Part shown: piece by piece, positions 51,596 through 60,794 of the stretch
Numbering within the stretch: the first letter of the stretch is position 1
Layout of the letters: each line of letters starts with the position of its first letter
From: Nannocystis sp. RBIL2
GTDB taxonomy: Bacteria; Myxococcota_A; Polyangia; Nannocystales; Nannocystaceae
Assembly: GCF_026626745.1 (NCBI RefSeq)
Contig: NZ_JAPNJW010000001.1
Span: 524,311-588,310 of the forward strand
DNA: 64,000 bases
Direction: 5' to 3'
The notes under the pieces: model-generated
The model's database searches: none
The model's input: the letters and a program-made list of their open reading frames with translations, nothing else
What the model was told of the DNA's origin: nothing
Translations under genes and position numbers: made by a program

Positions 51596-52963
51596 TCACT
51601 CCGCTCGGAAGCGACGCACCCACACGTTCGCGCCCTGGCCCGGCACCTGCTCGTCGCCCGCCAGCACCACGAAGCCCGGCCCGAACGCCGCCGCCGCGCC
51701 GTGGTCCTCCAGGCCGACCCCGCGGTTCGCGTTCACATGGGTCCAGCGCAGCTCGCCGAGCCCCGACAGCAGCGCCCCGAAGATCTCGAGATCGCCGCTC
51801 ACGCTCGTCACCGCCCCGGCCACGAACACCGCCTCGTTCGCGCCCACCGCCACCCCGCGACCGGCGTCGAAGCTCGCCAGGTGGTCGATCGTCTGCGCCC
51901 AGCGCGGCTCGTCGCGCCCCGAGAGCCGGCGCACCGCCACGTCGAACCCCGCGCCCGGCACCGACCCGATCCGCCCCGTCACCAGCACCTCGCCCTCGCT
52001 GCCGATCGGCGTCACGTCCGACCACGCCCCCGCGTGGGCCTCGTCGATCTGCGTCGTCGCCAGCGAACCGTCGTGCTCGACCCGCACCAGCAGCGGGTGG
52101 AGCACTCCCGCGAGCTCCGCCGCGCCCGCCGCGATCATCTGCGCCCCCGACTCCGCGATCCCGCCCGCGTACGCGTGGCTCGCCGACGCCGCGGTCGTCG
52201 TCTTCCACGCCGTCTCGCCGCTCGCCGGATCGTGGCGACGGATCGCCAGGCGCACCTGGTCCCCCGCCTCCGACGCCGTCGAATAGAGCGCCCCGTCGGC
52301 CAGCGCCAGCCCGTCGATGCCGCTCGCCCCGGCCGCGGCCGCCGCCTCGCTGAACTTCCACAGGTCCGCGCCCTGGCCCGTGAACGCGCGGATCACCGGC
52401 GATCGCACCCCGGCCGCCAGCTCCTCGTGACCGGCCGCGAACACTCGACCCGCCGCGTCCACTGTCACATCGGCGAACGCGTCGTCGAGCCCGGCCGAGT
52501 CGATCGTCTTGCGCCACAGCTCGTGCCCGTCGGGCGCCAGCGCCACGATCCACGCGTCGCGCGACTGCACCACCTCCGCCCCGACCACGAACACCCGGCC
52601 CTCGCCGTCGATCGCCACCCCGCAGGCCACGTCGTCCTGCCCGGCCCCGCCGTTGTGCGTGTACGTCCAATCGACCGCCGCGATCGGCGTGCAGCTCGCG
52701 TCGCAGCCGTCCTCCGCGTCGAGGTTGCCGTCGTCGCAGCCCTCGCCCGCATCGATCACCCCGTCCCCGCACACCGAGGCCGCGGTCGTCGACTCGGTGG
52801 CGAGCGGCGGCGGCACCAGCCCGTCCTGGGCGGCCCCGCTGCTGCTCGTCGCGTCCGTCCCCGTCTCGGCCGCGAACGTGTGCCCCGGCGGCGACGACTC
52901 GTTGCACGCGACCAGCGCCGAGAGACATGTCCCGAGAGTCATGCGAGCGAGGGCGCGCGCCAC
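51596..52963 (-). CDS. Lipoprotein with Myxococcus Cys-rich repeat and repeat-type propeller
   Basis: A protein of 455 residues. Start GTG 52963 or ATG 52942 (MTLGTCLSALVAC). Lipobox SALVAC, Ser/Thr stalk, one Cys-rich repeat (VCGDGVIDAGEGCDDGNLDAEDGCDASC), then blades such as GVAIDGEGRVFVVGAEVVQSRDAWIVALAPDGHELW, DVTVDAAGRVFAAGHEE, GVAVGANEAVFVAGAV and the end NVWVRRFRAE. Paralogue of the 21966-23333 protein, same length and tail. Codons for the signal peptide overlap a CATG pair (52926/52940). Confidence 0.85.
   Translation of the reverse strand: MARALARMTLGTCLSALVACNESSPPGHTFAAETGTDATSSSGAAQDGLVPPPLATESTTAASVCGDGVIDAGEGCDDGNLDAEDGCDASCTPIAAVDWTYTHNGGAGQDDVACGVAIDGEGRVFVVGAEVVQSRDAWIVALAPDGHELWRKTIDSAGLDDAFADVTVDAAGRVFAAGHEELAAGVRSPVIRAFTGQGADLWKFSEAAAAAGASGIDGLALADGALYSTASEAGDQVRLAIRRHDPASGETAWKTTTAASASHAYAGGIAESGAQMIAAGAAELAGVLHPLLVRVEHDGSLATTQIDEAHAGAWSDVTPIGSEGEVLVTGRIGSVPGAGFDVAVRRLSGRDEPRWAQTIDHLASFDAGRGVAVGANEAVFVAGAVTSVSGDLEIFGALLSGLGELRWTHVNANRGVGLEDHGAAAAFGPGFVVLAGDEQVPGQGANVWVRRFRAE
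52921..52944. repeat. CATG repeat pair inside a signal-peptide coding region
   Basis: CATG at 52926 and 52940, 14 bp apart, with TCCCGAGAGT between. Unlike other copies it lies inside a coding sequence: codons for TLGTCLS of the minus-strand lipoprotein's signal peptide. Confidence 0.75.
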
Positions 52964-53079
52964 GATCCGAATGGTCGCACAGCGCGGCCCGTCGCCGGCC
53001 GCGCCGCGCCGTGAGCGGTCGCGGGGCGGTTCGCGGGCACCCGATGACGGAACGCCGCATGTCCGGCTATCGTCGGGCC

Positions 53080-53574
53080 ATGCGCGTCGCTCGGCCGCTC
53101 CTCGTCCTCGTCCTCGCGGCCGGCTGCGGCTGCGGTCACGCCGCGGTCGACGAGGCGCTGGCGCCGCTGTGCGGCACCTGGCGGCACGACGACGGCTACT
53201 CGGTCACCGAGCACTGGTGGCCGATGCCGGGCGGTCTCCAGGGCCGCAGCGCCCTCGCCGATCCGGGCGGCAAGATCGTCGAGCTCGAGGACATGACCCT
53301 CACCGCGCTGCGCGGCGGCCTGACCCGCTACCACGCCGAGCCTTCCGGCCAGGCCCCGACCGACTTCACCGAGGTCCGCGATCCTGCCGTCGTCGCCGCG
53401 CCTGACCAGCGCGTGTGGATCTGGGACAACCCCACCCACGACTTCCCGCGCCGGATCGTCTACCGACTCGCCGGCGATCGCCTCACCGCCACCATCTCGA
53501 ACCCTGACGGCGACCCGGCGCAGCGAGCCGGCAAGACCTGGGAGTACCGCCGCACCGCCGCCTGCGCGCTCTGA
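53080..53574 (+). CDS. DUF6265-like lipoprotein
   Basis: A protein of 164 residues from ATG 53080; an ATG at 53059 is possible. Lipobox LVLAAGC. The mature domain LAPLCGTWRHDDGYSVTEHWWPMPGGLQGRSALAD, GKIVELEDMTLTALRGGLTRYHAEPSGQAPTDFTEV, WDNPTHDFPRRIVYRL, TWEYRR matches the small lipocalin-like barrel family DUF6265 (L.G.W......EHW.p..ggtm.G). Perhaps ligand binding in the periplasm. Divergent from the lipoprotein at 52963. Confidence 0.75.
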   Translation: MRVARPLLVLVLAAGCGCGHAAVDEALAPLCGTWRHDDGYSVTEHWWPMPGGLQGRSALADPGGKIVELEDMTLTALRGGLTRYHAEPSGQAPTDFTEVRDPAVVAAPDQRVWIWDNPTHDFPRRIVYRLAGDRLTATISNPDGDPAQRAGKTWEYRRTAACAL

Positions 53575-53699
53575 TCGGCCCCCGCGAGCTCGCCCGATCA
53601 CCCGCCTCCTCGGCCGCGCACCCCGGGCCTGCGACCTCCGGACTCAGGCGTGCAACGTGCGCGTTTGCACCGGGCGCCGACCTCGATCAGTCTCCCGCC

Positions 53700-54275
53700 A
53701 TGACCCGGCTCGCTCTCCCCCTCGCCGCGCTCCCGCTCCTGCTGGGGGCGCCCGGCTGCACACCGGACGAAGCTCCCTCGCCCGACGCCACGGCCACCCT
53801 CACCGCGCTGATGAGCAGCGGCGTCAACGGCACCGTGGACTTCACCCAGCTCACCGAGGGCAAGATCCGGGTCGAGGCCGAGATCACCGGCCTCTCGCCC
53901 GGCAAGCACGGCATCCACGTCCACGAGTGGGGCGACTGCACCTCGCCCGACGGCGAGTCGGCCGGCAGTCACTTCAACCCCGACAAGACCGACCACGGCA
54001 TGCCCGGGACCGGCACCCATCACCCGGGCGACTTCGGCAACCTCGACGCCGACGCCTCCGGCACCGCCAAGCTGACGCTCACCATGGACCCGGCCCACTT
54101 CTCGATCGCCGGCGGCGACTACAGCGTCCTCGGCCGCGCGATCATCGTCCACGAGAAGCCCGACGACTTCGGCCAGCCCACCGGCAACGCCGGCGCGCGC
54201 CTGGCCTGCGGCATCATCCAGTCGACCTCCGGCGACACCGCCCCGATCAAGAACCCCAACCCTCCGGGCGCGTGA
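53700..54275 (+). CDS. sodC: Cu,Zn superoxide dismutase, lipoprotein
   Basis: A protein of 191 residues with a lipobox LLGAPGC (Cys 20). Cu/Zn-SOD signatures are present: GIHVHEWGDC (His 73, His 75, disulphide Cys 80), SAGSHFNP (His 91), HHPGDFGNL, GRAIIVHEKPDDFGQPTGNAGARLACGII (copper His 151, disulphide Cys 170). It removes superoxide outside the cytoplasm. A lipid anchor places it at the envelope. Stands alone between other lipoprotein genes. Confidence 0.95.
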   Translation: MTRLALPLAALPLLLGAPGCTPDEAPSPDATATLTALMSSGVNGTVDFTQLTEGKIRVEAEITGLSPGKHGIHVHEWGDCTSPDGESAGSHFNPDKTDHGMPGTGTHHPGDFGNLDADASGTAKLTLTMDPAHFSIAGGDYSVLGRAIIVHEKPDDFGQPTGNAGARLACGIIQSTSGDTAPIKNPNPPGA

Positions 54276-54323
54276 GCCCGCGCGCGGCCGTCGGTGGATC
54301 GCCGGCGCCGGCCCGCGCTCTCG

Positions 54324-54346
54324 CGCCTATCTCTTCGGACATGTCC
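54324..54346. repeat. CATG repeat pair after sodC
   Basis: CCTA at 54326 and CATG at 54340, 14 bp apart, with TCTCTTCGGA between, about 50 nt after the sodC stop and between convergent genes. Confidence 0.7.
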
Positions 54347-54402
54347 TGAAGGCCCGCTCGTCACGAGCGCGGACCTTCGCAGGGCCGTCCCCACGTCGGC
54401 GT

Positions 54403-55377
54403 CTACGGCGAAGGAACGCCGCAGAAGCCGACGTTTTCGTAGCCGGGCGGGGCCTGGCCCATGTCATACCAGGCGAGACACTCCTGACCCTCGCCCGGGC
54501 AGGTGTTCGGCTGCGAGACGTCGCAGAACGGCAAACAGCACCCGGGCGCCATCGGGTCGCACTCCGCTGCAAGTTCGGGCAGCACGCACAACAGGCCTGG
54601 ATCGCAGGCGTTGACGTACTCGCAGGCGTCGAACACCTGACCCTCCTCGCCGCTCGCGTCGAGGATGCAGCGAAAGCGGTCCGGATCGTTCGGATCGGCG
54701 AGGCACAGCTCGCCGCCCGGGCAATCCTGGGCCAGCGGGTCACAGCTGGGGAAGCAGAGGATCAAGCTGGACTCTGCAGCGACCGTGCAGGACGCCTTCG
54801 GATCGGGGCACATCGGCGCCTCCGGCGAGCCCGTGCACATCGCCAGGCACGTGCCCATGCCAGTGTCCCAGTCGACGTACCAGCACATCAGGCCGTCGTC
54901 GCAGGAGTCCTCGCCGCTGACGCCGCTGTCGAAGACCATGCACGGCTCGTCGACGCCGGCCGGATCGGGCACGAGGTCGAAGCACCCCCAGCTGTTCCAC
55001 GAGCTGCCGCCGTCGTTCGCGTACGGCATACACTTCTGTCCTTCGGGACAGATCCTGCTCCACGGCTCGCATTCATCGCCCCCCAGGTCGGGCCAGCCCG
55101 CGAAAGCGCCACTGTCGTCCGCGCTGCTCCCGACGCGCTCGGCGGAGGTGCCCTCGCTGGCGACCCCGGTCGTCGGCTCCTCGTGGCTCGTCGACGCTAC
55201 GCTCGTACTCGTCGCCGCCGCGGTCGTCCCCGTCGTCGTGCCCGAGCTCGTAGCTTCGGTGGCGGTCTCGCCGAACCCGTGAGGCCGCAGCGAGCAACCG
55301 AGGCCCACGAGTTCGAGCGCCAAGATCCAGGGGCCCGCAGAGCGCGCGCAGCGAAAAACTGGCATTTCGCCGAGCAT
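54403..55377 (-). CDS. Cys-rich lipoprotein with Ser/Thr stalk
   Basis: A protein of 324 residues from ATG 55377 (ATG 55365 is an alternative). Signal RSAGPWILALELVGLGC, stalk rich in Thr/Ser (ATSTSVASTSHEEPTTGV), then about 25 cysteines: CEPWSRICPEGQKCMPYANDGGSSWNSWGCFD, GMGTCLAMCTGSPEAPMCPDPKASCTV, GGELCLADPNDPDRFRCI, CDPMAPGCCLPFCDVSQPNTCPGEGQECLAWYD. Similar in overall type to the 49181-50185 lipoprotein (CCxPFC, VGFCG). Likely disulphide-rich surface protein; function unknown. Confidence 0.75.
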   Translation of the reverse strand: MLGEMPVFRCARSAGPWILALELVGLGCSLRPHGFGETATEATSSGTTTGTTAAATSTSVASTSHEEPTTGVASEGTSAERVGSSADDSGAFAGWPDLGGDECEPWSRICPEGQKCMPYANDGGSSWNSWGCFDLVPDPAGVDEPCMVFDSGVSGEDSCDDGLMCWYVDWDTGMGTCLAMCTGSPEAPMCPDPKASCTVAAESSLILCFPSCDPLAQDCPGGELCLADPNDPDRFRCILDASGEEGQVFDACEYVNACDPGLLCVLPELAAECDPMAPGCCLPFCDVSQPNTCPGEGQECLAWYDMGQAPPGYENVGFCGVPSP

Positions 55378-55676
55378 GATGCCCGATCGGCCTCCAAACA
55401 AACAAAAACAAGTCAGCTTTACGAGAATATCGCGCAGAACCGCGCCTCGGTTCGCCGGCCGCTGGCTCGTGCAGCGCCACCGCTCGCTCGCCCTTCCTGC
55501 GCCCTCCGAACGTTGTGCAGAGTGCCGTGCGAAGCACCGCTCCCTCCACATGTCCTTGAGAGCATGTCCTCGAGTACATCTCGCGCACCGGCCCTCCGGG
55601 GCCCGCCCGAGGCCTCGACAATGGCGGACCGCGCTGGAGACCGCCCTCCGGCGGCGATATCCTCCGCCTCCCCCCC
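55378..55676. other. Intergenic region, 299 nt, with CATG repeats
   Basis: Divergent promoter region of the lipoprotein and the 55677 gene. Contains the three-centre CATG array at 55547-55582 and nothing else I can name. The part nearest 55400 is A-rich (CAAACAAACAAAAACA). Confidence 0.5.
55547..55582. repeat. 14-bp-phased CATG repeat array, three centres
   Basis: CATG at 55549 and 55563 and CATC at 55577, each exactly 14 bp apart. Intervals TCCTTGAGAG and TCCTCGAGTA. Sits about 95 nt upstream of the 55677 gene. Confidence 0.85.
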
Positions 55677-57383
55677 ATGGCCGTCCGGATCCAGTTCACC
55701 ACCCTCCTGATTCGCATCGATCGACTCCTCGCCGTCGCCCCTGACGGCGTCGCTGCCATCACTGCCCGCTGGTCGCCCTCGTGGCGCGACGAGCACCTGC
55801 TCGCAGTCGCCTTCATGGACATGGGCGCCCGCGATCTGGCCGCCGAGCTCGAGGCCATGGGCCTCGTCCTGCGCGACACCTCGACCGGGGAGCGCGTCTG
55901 GCAGGACATCGCGGTCGTCGACTACTACGACGGTCCGACCTTGCCGTGCGCCTGGCTCGAATGCGACGTCGCGCGTCACGTCGCCTGGCTCGCGGGCACC
56001 GTCCCCGGCCCTGTCGCCGGCCCCGATCACGAGCACGAGGAGGCGCCCGTGCGCATCTCCCCGGACAAGTTCCAGCAGCTGCTGCAGAGCCAGCACCCGC
56101 ACCTGTTCGCCCCGGCGCCTGCGCCCGCCAAGCCCGCCCGCGAGGGTCGGACCCGGCCCGGCGAGCACGAGGCAGTCCTGCTCCCGCTGACCCAGCAGAT
56201 CGCCGCCGAGCTTCTGAACATCATCCCGCTCAGCGCCAAGATCGACACCGTCGTGTTCACCGCCCACTTTCCGCGCTCCGGCGAGGTCGTCAAGGCCGGC
56301 GTGGTCCTCCACGAGATCGACGGCGAGCTGCGGTCCATGACCTTGCCGCCGCTCACCTCCGAGACACGCCGCCTGCTCGAGCAGCTCTCGCGCTACGAGA
56401 GCGGCAACCGCCTCACCTCGATCGAGATCAAGATCGCCAGCGACGGCCGCGTCACCACCGACTTCGGCATCGCCCCGCCGAAGTCCCCCGAGGAGCTCGA
56501 GGACCTGCTGCGCCGCCGCTTCGGCAGCATCCCCCCGGCCAAGGCCCCGCGCCCGCCGGCGCCGACCGGCTTCTTCGGCAAGCTCAAGGCCATGTTCGGC
56601 GCTGGCCCGCGGGTCACCCTGCATCCGCAGCCGAGCCTCCGGCACATCCCGCCGCGCGAGCCCCTGTCGCTGTTCCTCGACCCGCTGAACGGCATCCAGG
56701 AGGGCTGGGACCACGAGCCGCCGCCTGCGGACGCCGCCGCCAACGCCTCGACCTCCGCGCGCCCGGCCGGTGGCGCCCCCGCCTTCGACCTCGCCGCGCT
56801 CCACAGCCTCGAGGCCCAGCGGGTCGCCGGCACGCCCGCCCCCAGGCCCGCCGGCTTCACCCCGACCGGCCCGCAGCTCGTCGTCCCCGCGCAGGACGGC
56901 CTGTTCGCCGCCGAGGCCCGCGGCTTCCACCGCCTCTCCCTCGCCGAGTTCCACCGCGAGCGCCCCGACCTGCGCTTCGACGCCGGCAACGAGCGCCTGG
57001 TCCGCGACCTCGGCCCGCTCGGCGAGCTCCACTTCACCGCCTGGAACGGCAACCTCAACCGCGCCGACCTTTATGTCAAAGACCTCCCCAGCCTCGACGA
57101 CCTGCTCGCGCGCCTCCAGCCGGTCCTCGCGGCTCTCGGCGGCCTCGGCCCCGTCACCAGCGCCCTCGGCAGCCGCACCCCCGCCGGCATCACCGACCCT
57201 CAGCCCGTCACCTACGACGAGCTGCGCCGCTACCTCGTCCCCGACTCACCGTTCAGCACCAAGGTGTACCCGTGCTGGCTGCTCGGCGCCCCGCCCCACA
57301 CCAAGGTCAGCCTCGACCTCGGCTGCAGCCTCCCGGACAACCGCCCCGCCTTCAGCTACCTCGTCACGATCACACACATCTGA
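55677..57383 (+). CDS. Large hypothetical protein
   Basis: A protein of 568 residues with no signal or membrane segment. Apparent domains: residues 1-110 (IQFTTLLIRIDRLLAVAPDGVAAITARWSPSWRDEHLLAVAFMDMGARDLAAELEAMGL), then a central alpha/beta part (AELLNIIPLSAKIDTVVFTAHFPRSGEVVKAGVVLHEIDGELRSM), a Pro-rich linker, and a C-terminal part (FHRLSLAEFHRERPDLRFDAGNERLVRDLGPLGELHFTAWNGNLNRADLYVKDLPS). I do not recognise the fold or family. Codon use is normal for the window. Confidence 0.6.
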   Translation: MAVRIQFTTLLIRIDRLLAVAPDGVAAITARWSPSWRDEHLLAVAFMDMGARDLAAELEAMGLVLRDTSTGERVWQDIAVVDYYDGPTLPCAWLECDVARHVAWLAGTVPGPVAGPDHEHEEAPVRISPDKFQQLLQSQHPHLFAPAPAPAKPAREGRTRPGEHEAVLLPLTQQIAAELLNIIPLSAKIDTVVFTAHFPRSGEVVKAGVVLHEIDGELRSMTLPPLTSETRRLLEQLSRYESGNRLTSIEIKIASDGRVTTDFGIAPPKSPEELEDLLRRRFGSIPPAKAPRPPAPTGFFGKLKAMFGAGPRVTLHPQPSLRHIPPREPLSLFLDPLNGIQEGWDHEPPPADAAANASTSARPAGGAPAFDLAALHSLEAQRVAGTPAPRPAGFTPTGPQLVVPAQDGLFAAEARGFHRLSLAEFHRERPDLRFDAGNERLVRDLGPLGELHFTAWNGNLNRADLYVKDLPSLDDLLARLQPVLAALGGLGPVTSALGSRTPAGITDPQPVTYDELRRYLVPDSPFSTKVYPCWLLGAPPHTKVSLDLGCSLPDNRPAFSYLVTITHI

Positions 57384-57792
57384 ACAGGCGGCCATGTCCT
57401 CGAGAGCATGCTCTTTCATGCATGTTATCGAGGACATGCCCGATCGATCCTGTCCTCTCCGACATGCCCCGGCGGACCGGCGCTCGCCACCCCGCTCCCC
57501 GCCCGACTTCACGGCGACCGATCGACAGCGGCCCAGCGGTCGCTGACTCGATCCCCACGGACCTCGCGGCGCCCGGGCGTGCGCGCGACGGCAGGCAAGT
57601 CGCCCATACAAGATGGCCCGGATACCACCGGGCGATCGTCACCATCGCGGCGCCTCCTGGCCTCGCCGAGGCATCGCCAGCATCGTCGCCTGCCTCGCCG
57701 TGGCGTCGCTGAGCCTCGCGGCCTCCTGGCCTCGCCACGCCTCCCCGCCCGCCTTGACCCGGACCGCCGCCCTCGCTAGCGTGCCTGGAACG
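57384..57792. other. Intergenic region, 409 nt
   Basis: Holds the six-centre CATG array at its start, then C/G-rich sequence with a short direct repeat GCCTCCTGGCCTCGCC near 57651 and again near 57722. No reading frame stands out; the frame of the M19-like gene is open back to 57613, but that part is repetitive and not protein-like. Confidence 0.55.
57391..57470. repeat. 14-bp-phased CATG repeat array, six centres
   Basis: CATG at 57393, 57407, 57421 and 57435, CCTG at 57449 and CATG at 57463, all at exact 14-bp steps, starting 9 nt after the stop of the 55677 gene. Confidence 0.9.
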
Positions 57793-59739
57793 ATGATCCG
57801 GGGTCTTGCCTTCACCTTCTCGAGCCTCGCCCTCCTGACCGCCTGCAAGGGCGACACCCCGGGCGCCACCGAAGGCGCCTCGACGACCACCGGCACGACG
57901 ACCGGCACCGGCACCGACGCCCCGACCACCACCGACGCTCCGACCACCACCGGCGGGCCCGACCTCCCGCCGCTGCACGGCGTCGCCGACCTCCACCTTC
58001 ACATGTTCGCCGAGGAGGCCTTCGGCGGCGGCTGGTTCCACGGCAGCCACGCCGGCCCTGGCGAGGATGCTCTGGCCCCGTGCGACGGCGGCGAGCCCGG
58101 CGATCACGGCCGGCTCAAGGCCGACCTCGCCCCCCTGCTCGGCCAGTGCGAGGGCATGAGCCTCGAAGAGCTCGCCAAGCTCGTCTCTCTCGTCTCCGTC
58201 ATCGCCGCGCCCGGCGGCGGCGAGGTCGTCAGCGAGTTCGTCAGCCAGATCCCCGGCTCCACCGGCGACACCGGCGAGCACAAGGCCCGCGTCGACGGCT
58301 GGCCCGGCTTCGCCGGCTGGCCGCGCTGGGACGCCATCGCCCACCAGCAGGTCTGGGAGGAGCACCTGCACGCCGCCTACATGGCCGGCCTGCGGCTCGA
58401 GGTCATCTCCGCCGTCTCCAACGACTGGCTGTGCCGCGCGATCGCCGAGGAGAACCTCGAGCGCCCGCAGTGCGACGAGATGGAGGACGTGAAGATCCAG
58501 CTCGAGCTGGCCCACGACTTCGTGAAAACCCACGACTGGGCCGAGATCGCCCTGACCGCCGCCGACGCCCGGCGGATCGTCGGCGAGGACCGCCTCGCCC
58601 TCGTGCTCAGCGTCGAGGCCTCGCACCTCATGCAGCAGGGCGACTGGAAGCCCCAGCTCGACGAGCTCCACGCTCTCGGCGTGCGCACCCTCCAGCCCGT
58701 CCACCAGCTCGACAACCGCTTCGGCGGCGCCGCCCCGCACAACAACATCTTCCACATCGCCCAGTACGCCGAGAACTGTCACATCGACATGGACTGCGGC
58801 ATCACCCAGGGCGCCGTCACCCTCGGCTTCGACGTCGACGCCAATTGCCGCAACACCCTCGGCCTCACCGCCGAGGGCAAGGAGCTCACCCAGGCGATGA
58901 TGGATCGCGGCATGCTCGTCGACGCCGCCCACCTCTCGGAGGCCGGCGTCCGCGACCTCCACGAGCTCTCCGTCGCCCGCGACTACTACCCCTATTACAT
59001 CTCGCACGGCCACTTCCGCGAGATGCTGCCGGCCGAAAAAGCACGCGAGGAGAAGACCACCCCGGCGTGGATCGTCGAGCAGCTGCGCCAGGTCGGCGGG
59101 GTCTTCGGCATCCGCACCGGCCACGAGGAGGTCAACACTTACGAGCCGTCCGAGGTCGCCAACACCTGCCACGGCTCGAGCCGCTCCTTCGCGCAGTCCT
59201 ATGATTTCGGCCGGCTCGGCCTCAAGGTCGCCGTCGCTCTCGGCTCCGACCTCAACGGCTTCATCCAGCAGGTCCGCCCGCGCTTCGGCCCCGACGCCTG
59301 CTCCGCCTCGTTCCCGACCGAAGGCCGCTGCCAGGCCCGCGACGAGCTGGCCGGCGGCCCCGCCCCGCTCGGCACCGGCTTTGACGAGGCCGGCCTCGGC
59401 CACATCGGCCTCTTGCCCGACCTCCTCGCCGACCTCGACCAGCTCGGCACCGACACCACCCCGCTGCGCGACTCGGCCGACGCCTTCGTGCGCATGTGGG
59501 AGCGCGCCGAGGCCGAGCGCAGCGGCCCCGCCGATCCGGTCGACGACCTCGACGCCGGCGGCGTCGTCGTCCTGCCGCCGCACGGCCAGCGCGAGGCCGA
59601 GTTCCCCGCCGAATGCGGCGACTCCTACTGCGAGGCCTCGCTGCAGACCGGCGAGCCGTGCCGCTTCGACGGCGAGTGCGTCAGCGGCACCTGTGCCGAC
59701 GCCGGCGAGTGCGGCACGCCCAAGGGCACCTGCGCCTGA
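57793..59739 (+). CDS. M19 (renal dipeptidase)-like lipoprotein
   Basis: A protein of 648 residues from ATG 57793 (MIRGLAFTFSSLALLTAC). Thr-rich stalk, then a TIM-barrel metallo-hydrolase: GVADLHLHMFAEE (metal-binding His pair at the start of the barrel), DRLALVLSVEASHL, GVRTLQPVHQLDNRFGG, LVDAAHLSEAGVRDL, YYISHGHF, GLKVAVALGSDLNGF (the conserved Asp near the end). The C-terminal tail is Cys-rich (CGDSYCEASLQTGEPCRFDGECVSGTCADAGEC). This fits peptidase M19 / membrane dipeptidase-like enzymes of the amidohydrolase superfamily. Exported and surface anchored; substrate likely peptides but not proven. Confidence 0.75.
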   Translation: MIRGLAFTFSSLALLTACKGDTPGATEGASTTTGTTTGTGTDAPTTTDAPTTTGGPDLPPLHGVADLHLHMFAEEAFGGGWFHGSHAGPGEDALAPCDGGEPGDHGRLKADLAPLLGQCEGMSLEELAKLVSLVSVIAAPGGGEVVSEFVSQIPGSTGDTGEHKARVDGWPGFAGWPRWDAIAHQQVWEEHLHAAYMAGLRLEVISAVSNDWLCRAIAEENLERPQCDEMEDVKIQLELAHDFVKTHDWAEIALTAADARRIVGEDRLALVLSVEASHLMQQGDWKPQLDELHALGVRTLQPVHQLDNRFGGAAPHNNIFHIAQYAENCHIDMDCGITQGAVTLGFDVDANCRNTLGLTAEGKELTQAMMDRGMLVDAAHLSEAGVRDLHELSVARDYYPYYISHGHFREMLPAEKAREEKTTPAWIVEQLRQVGGVFGIRTGHEEVNTYEPSEVANTCHGSSRSFAQSYDFGRLGLKVAVALGSDLNGFIQQVRPRFGPDACSASFPTEGRCQARDELAGGPAPLGTGFDEAGLGHIGLLPDLLADLDQLGTDTTPLRDSADAFVRMWERAEAERSGPADPVDDLDAGGVVVLPPHGQREAEFPAECGDSYCEASLQTGEPCRFDGECVSGTCADAGECGTPKGTCA

Positions 59740-59912
59740 GCCCCCCGCGCGCCCAGGCCGCCACACCCGCCATCGCTTCGGCCGACGCGACCGGATGCTC
59801 AACACCGCCTCTCGCACGCCCAAGGCACCGAGCACTCGCGGACGAACGCCCGCCGGCCGTCGCACCGTCATCGCGTCGGCCGACGCGACCCGAGTCCGGA
59901 CGGCACTCGGCC

Positions 59913-60617
59913 TCAGCGGCCGGCGAGCACCGCCTGCAACGCCGCCGTCAGGTCCGGCGGCAGCGCCGACTTCACCTCCGCGGGGGACAGCAACGGGCGC
60001 GTCGAAGTGAAGCTCAGCCACACGGGATCGGGGCTCGCCCAGTAGAACCGCGCCGCGCCGCACGCCGAGCCCCCGAGGTACCGCACCTCTCGCAGCGCGC
60101 TCAGCGTCGCGTCGTAGCGCAGCTCGACGCGGTTGTAGCCGCGCCCGTGTTCACCGTCGCACGGGACCTCTTCTTCCAGGTGCACCACCCGGTACGTCCC
60201 CTCGTAGCGCACCCGTAGCAGCGTGGCTCGCGGCGCCTCCGCCAGGACCGCGGCCCGGAGCGCCGGCAGGAGCCGCTGGCGATCCGCAGGCACCTGGTCG
60301 CCGTCCATCAGCGTCGCAGGAAAACCACACCCGCGAACACGGACGCCCAGCGCGTCCGAAGCCGAGAGATCGCACGTCGCGCCCTCGCTGTCGTGGAAGG
60401 TCGCCACGAAGTGATCCTCGAGCGCCTCGATCCGGGTCACCGCGTAGTGGTGAAAGCGTCCGTCCAGCGCCTCGTACGTGGGCGACGGCGGGGGCCGCGG
60501 GGCCGGTGGCGGCCGCACTGCCGCCTGCGGCTCGCTCCTCGGCGCTTCGGGGCCGCGCGCCGCAGGGGCGCAGGACGACAGGGCGAGGGCCGCGAGGACG
60601 ACGGAAGCGACGCGCAT
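59913..60617 (-). CDS. Lipoprotein, function unknown
   Basis: A protein of 234 residues from ATG 60617 (MRVASVVLAALALSSCAP). Lipobox LSSC, Pro/Ala linker (PPPAPRPPPSPTYEAL), then a beta-rich domain (YAVTRIEALEDHFVATFHDSEGATCDLSASDALGVRVRGCGFPATLMDG, TLLRVRYEGTYRVVHLEEEVPCDGEHGRGYNRVELRYDATLSALREVRYLGGSACGAARFYWAS). No family recognised. Minus-strand neighbour of the DUF3592-like gene. Confidence 0.65.
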   Translation of the reverse strand: MRVASVVLAALALSSCAPAARGPEAPRSEPQAAVRPPPAPRPPPSPTYEALDGRFHHYAVTRIEALEDHFVATFHDSEGATCDLSASDALGVRVRGCGFPATLMDGDQVPADRQRLLPALRAAVLAEAPRATLLRVRYEGTYRVVHLEEEVPCDGEHGRGYNRVELRYDATLSALREVRYLGGSACGAARFYWASPDPVWLSFTSTRPLLSPAEVKSALPPDLTAALQAVLAGR

Positions 60618-60794
60618 TCCCGGGCGTAGACGGAGGCCGACCGCAGATGTTGAAGCGCGCCGCGACGAAATGAAGGACGTCCGACGCCCCCCTGAACGGG
60701 TGATGCGCCTCGCCCCGCGGGGCTCGCTCGACTGATTCGACATCCGCGGCCCGAGCCAGCGACTCGTCTGGTCGTCGCCCCCTCATCGGCGGAG

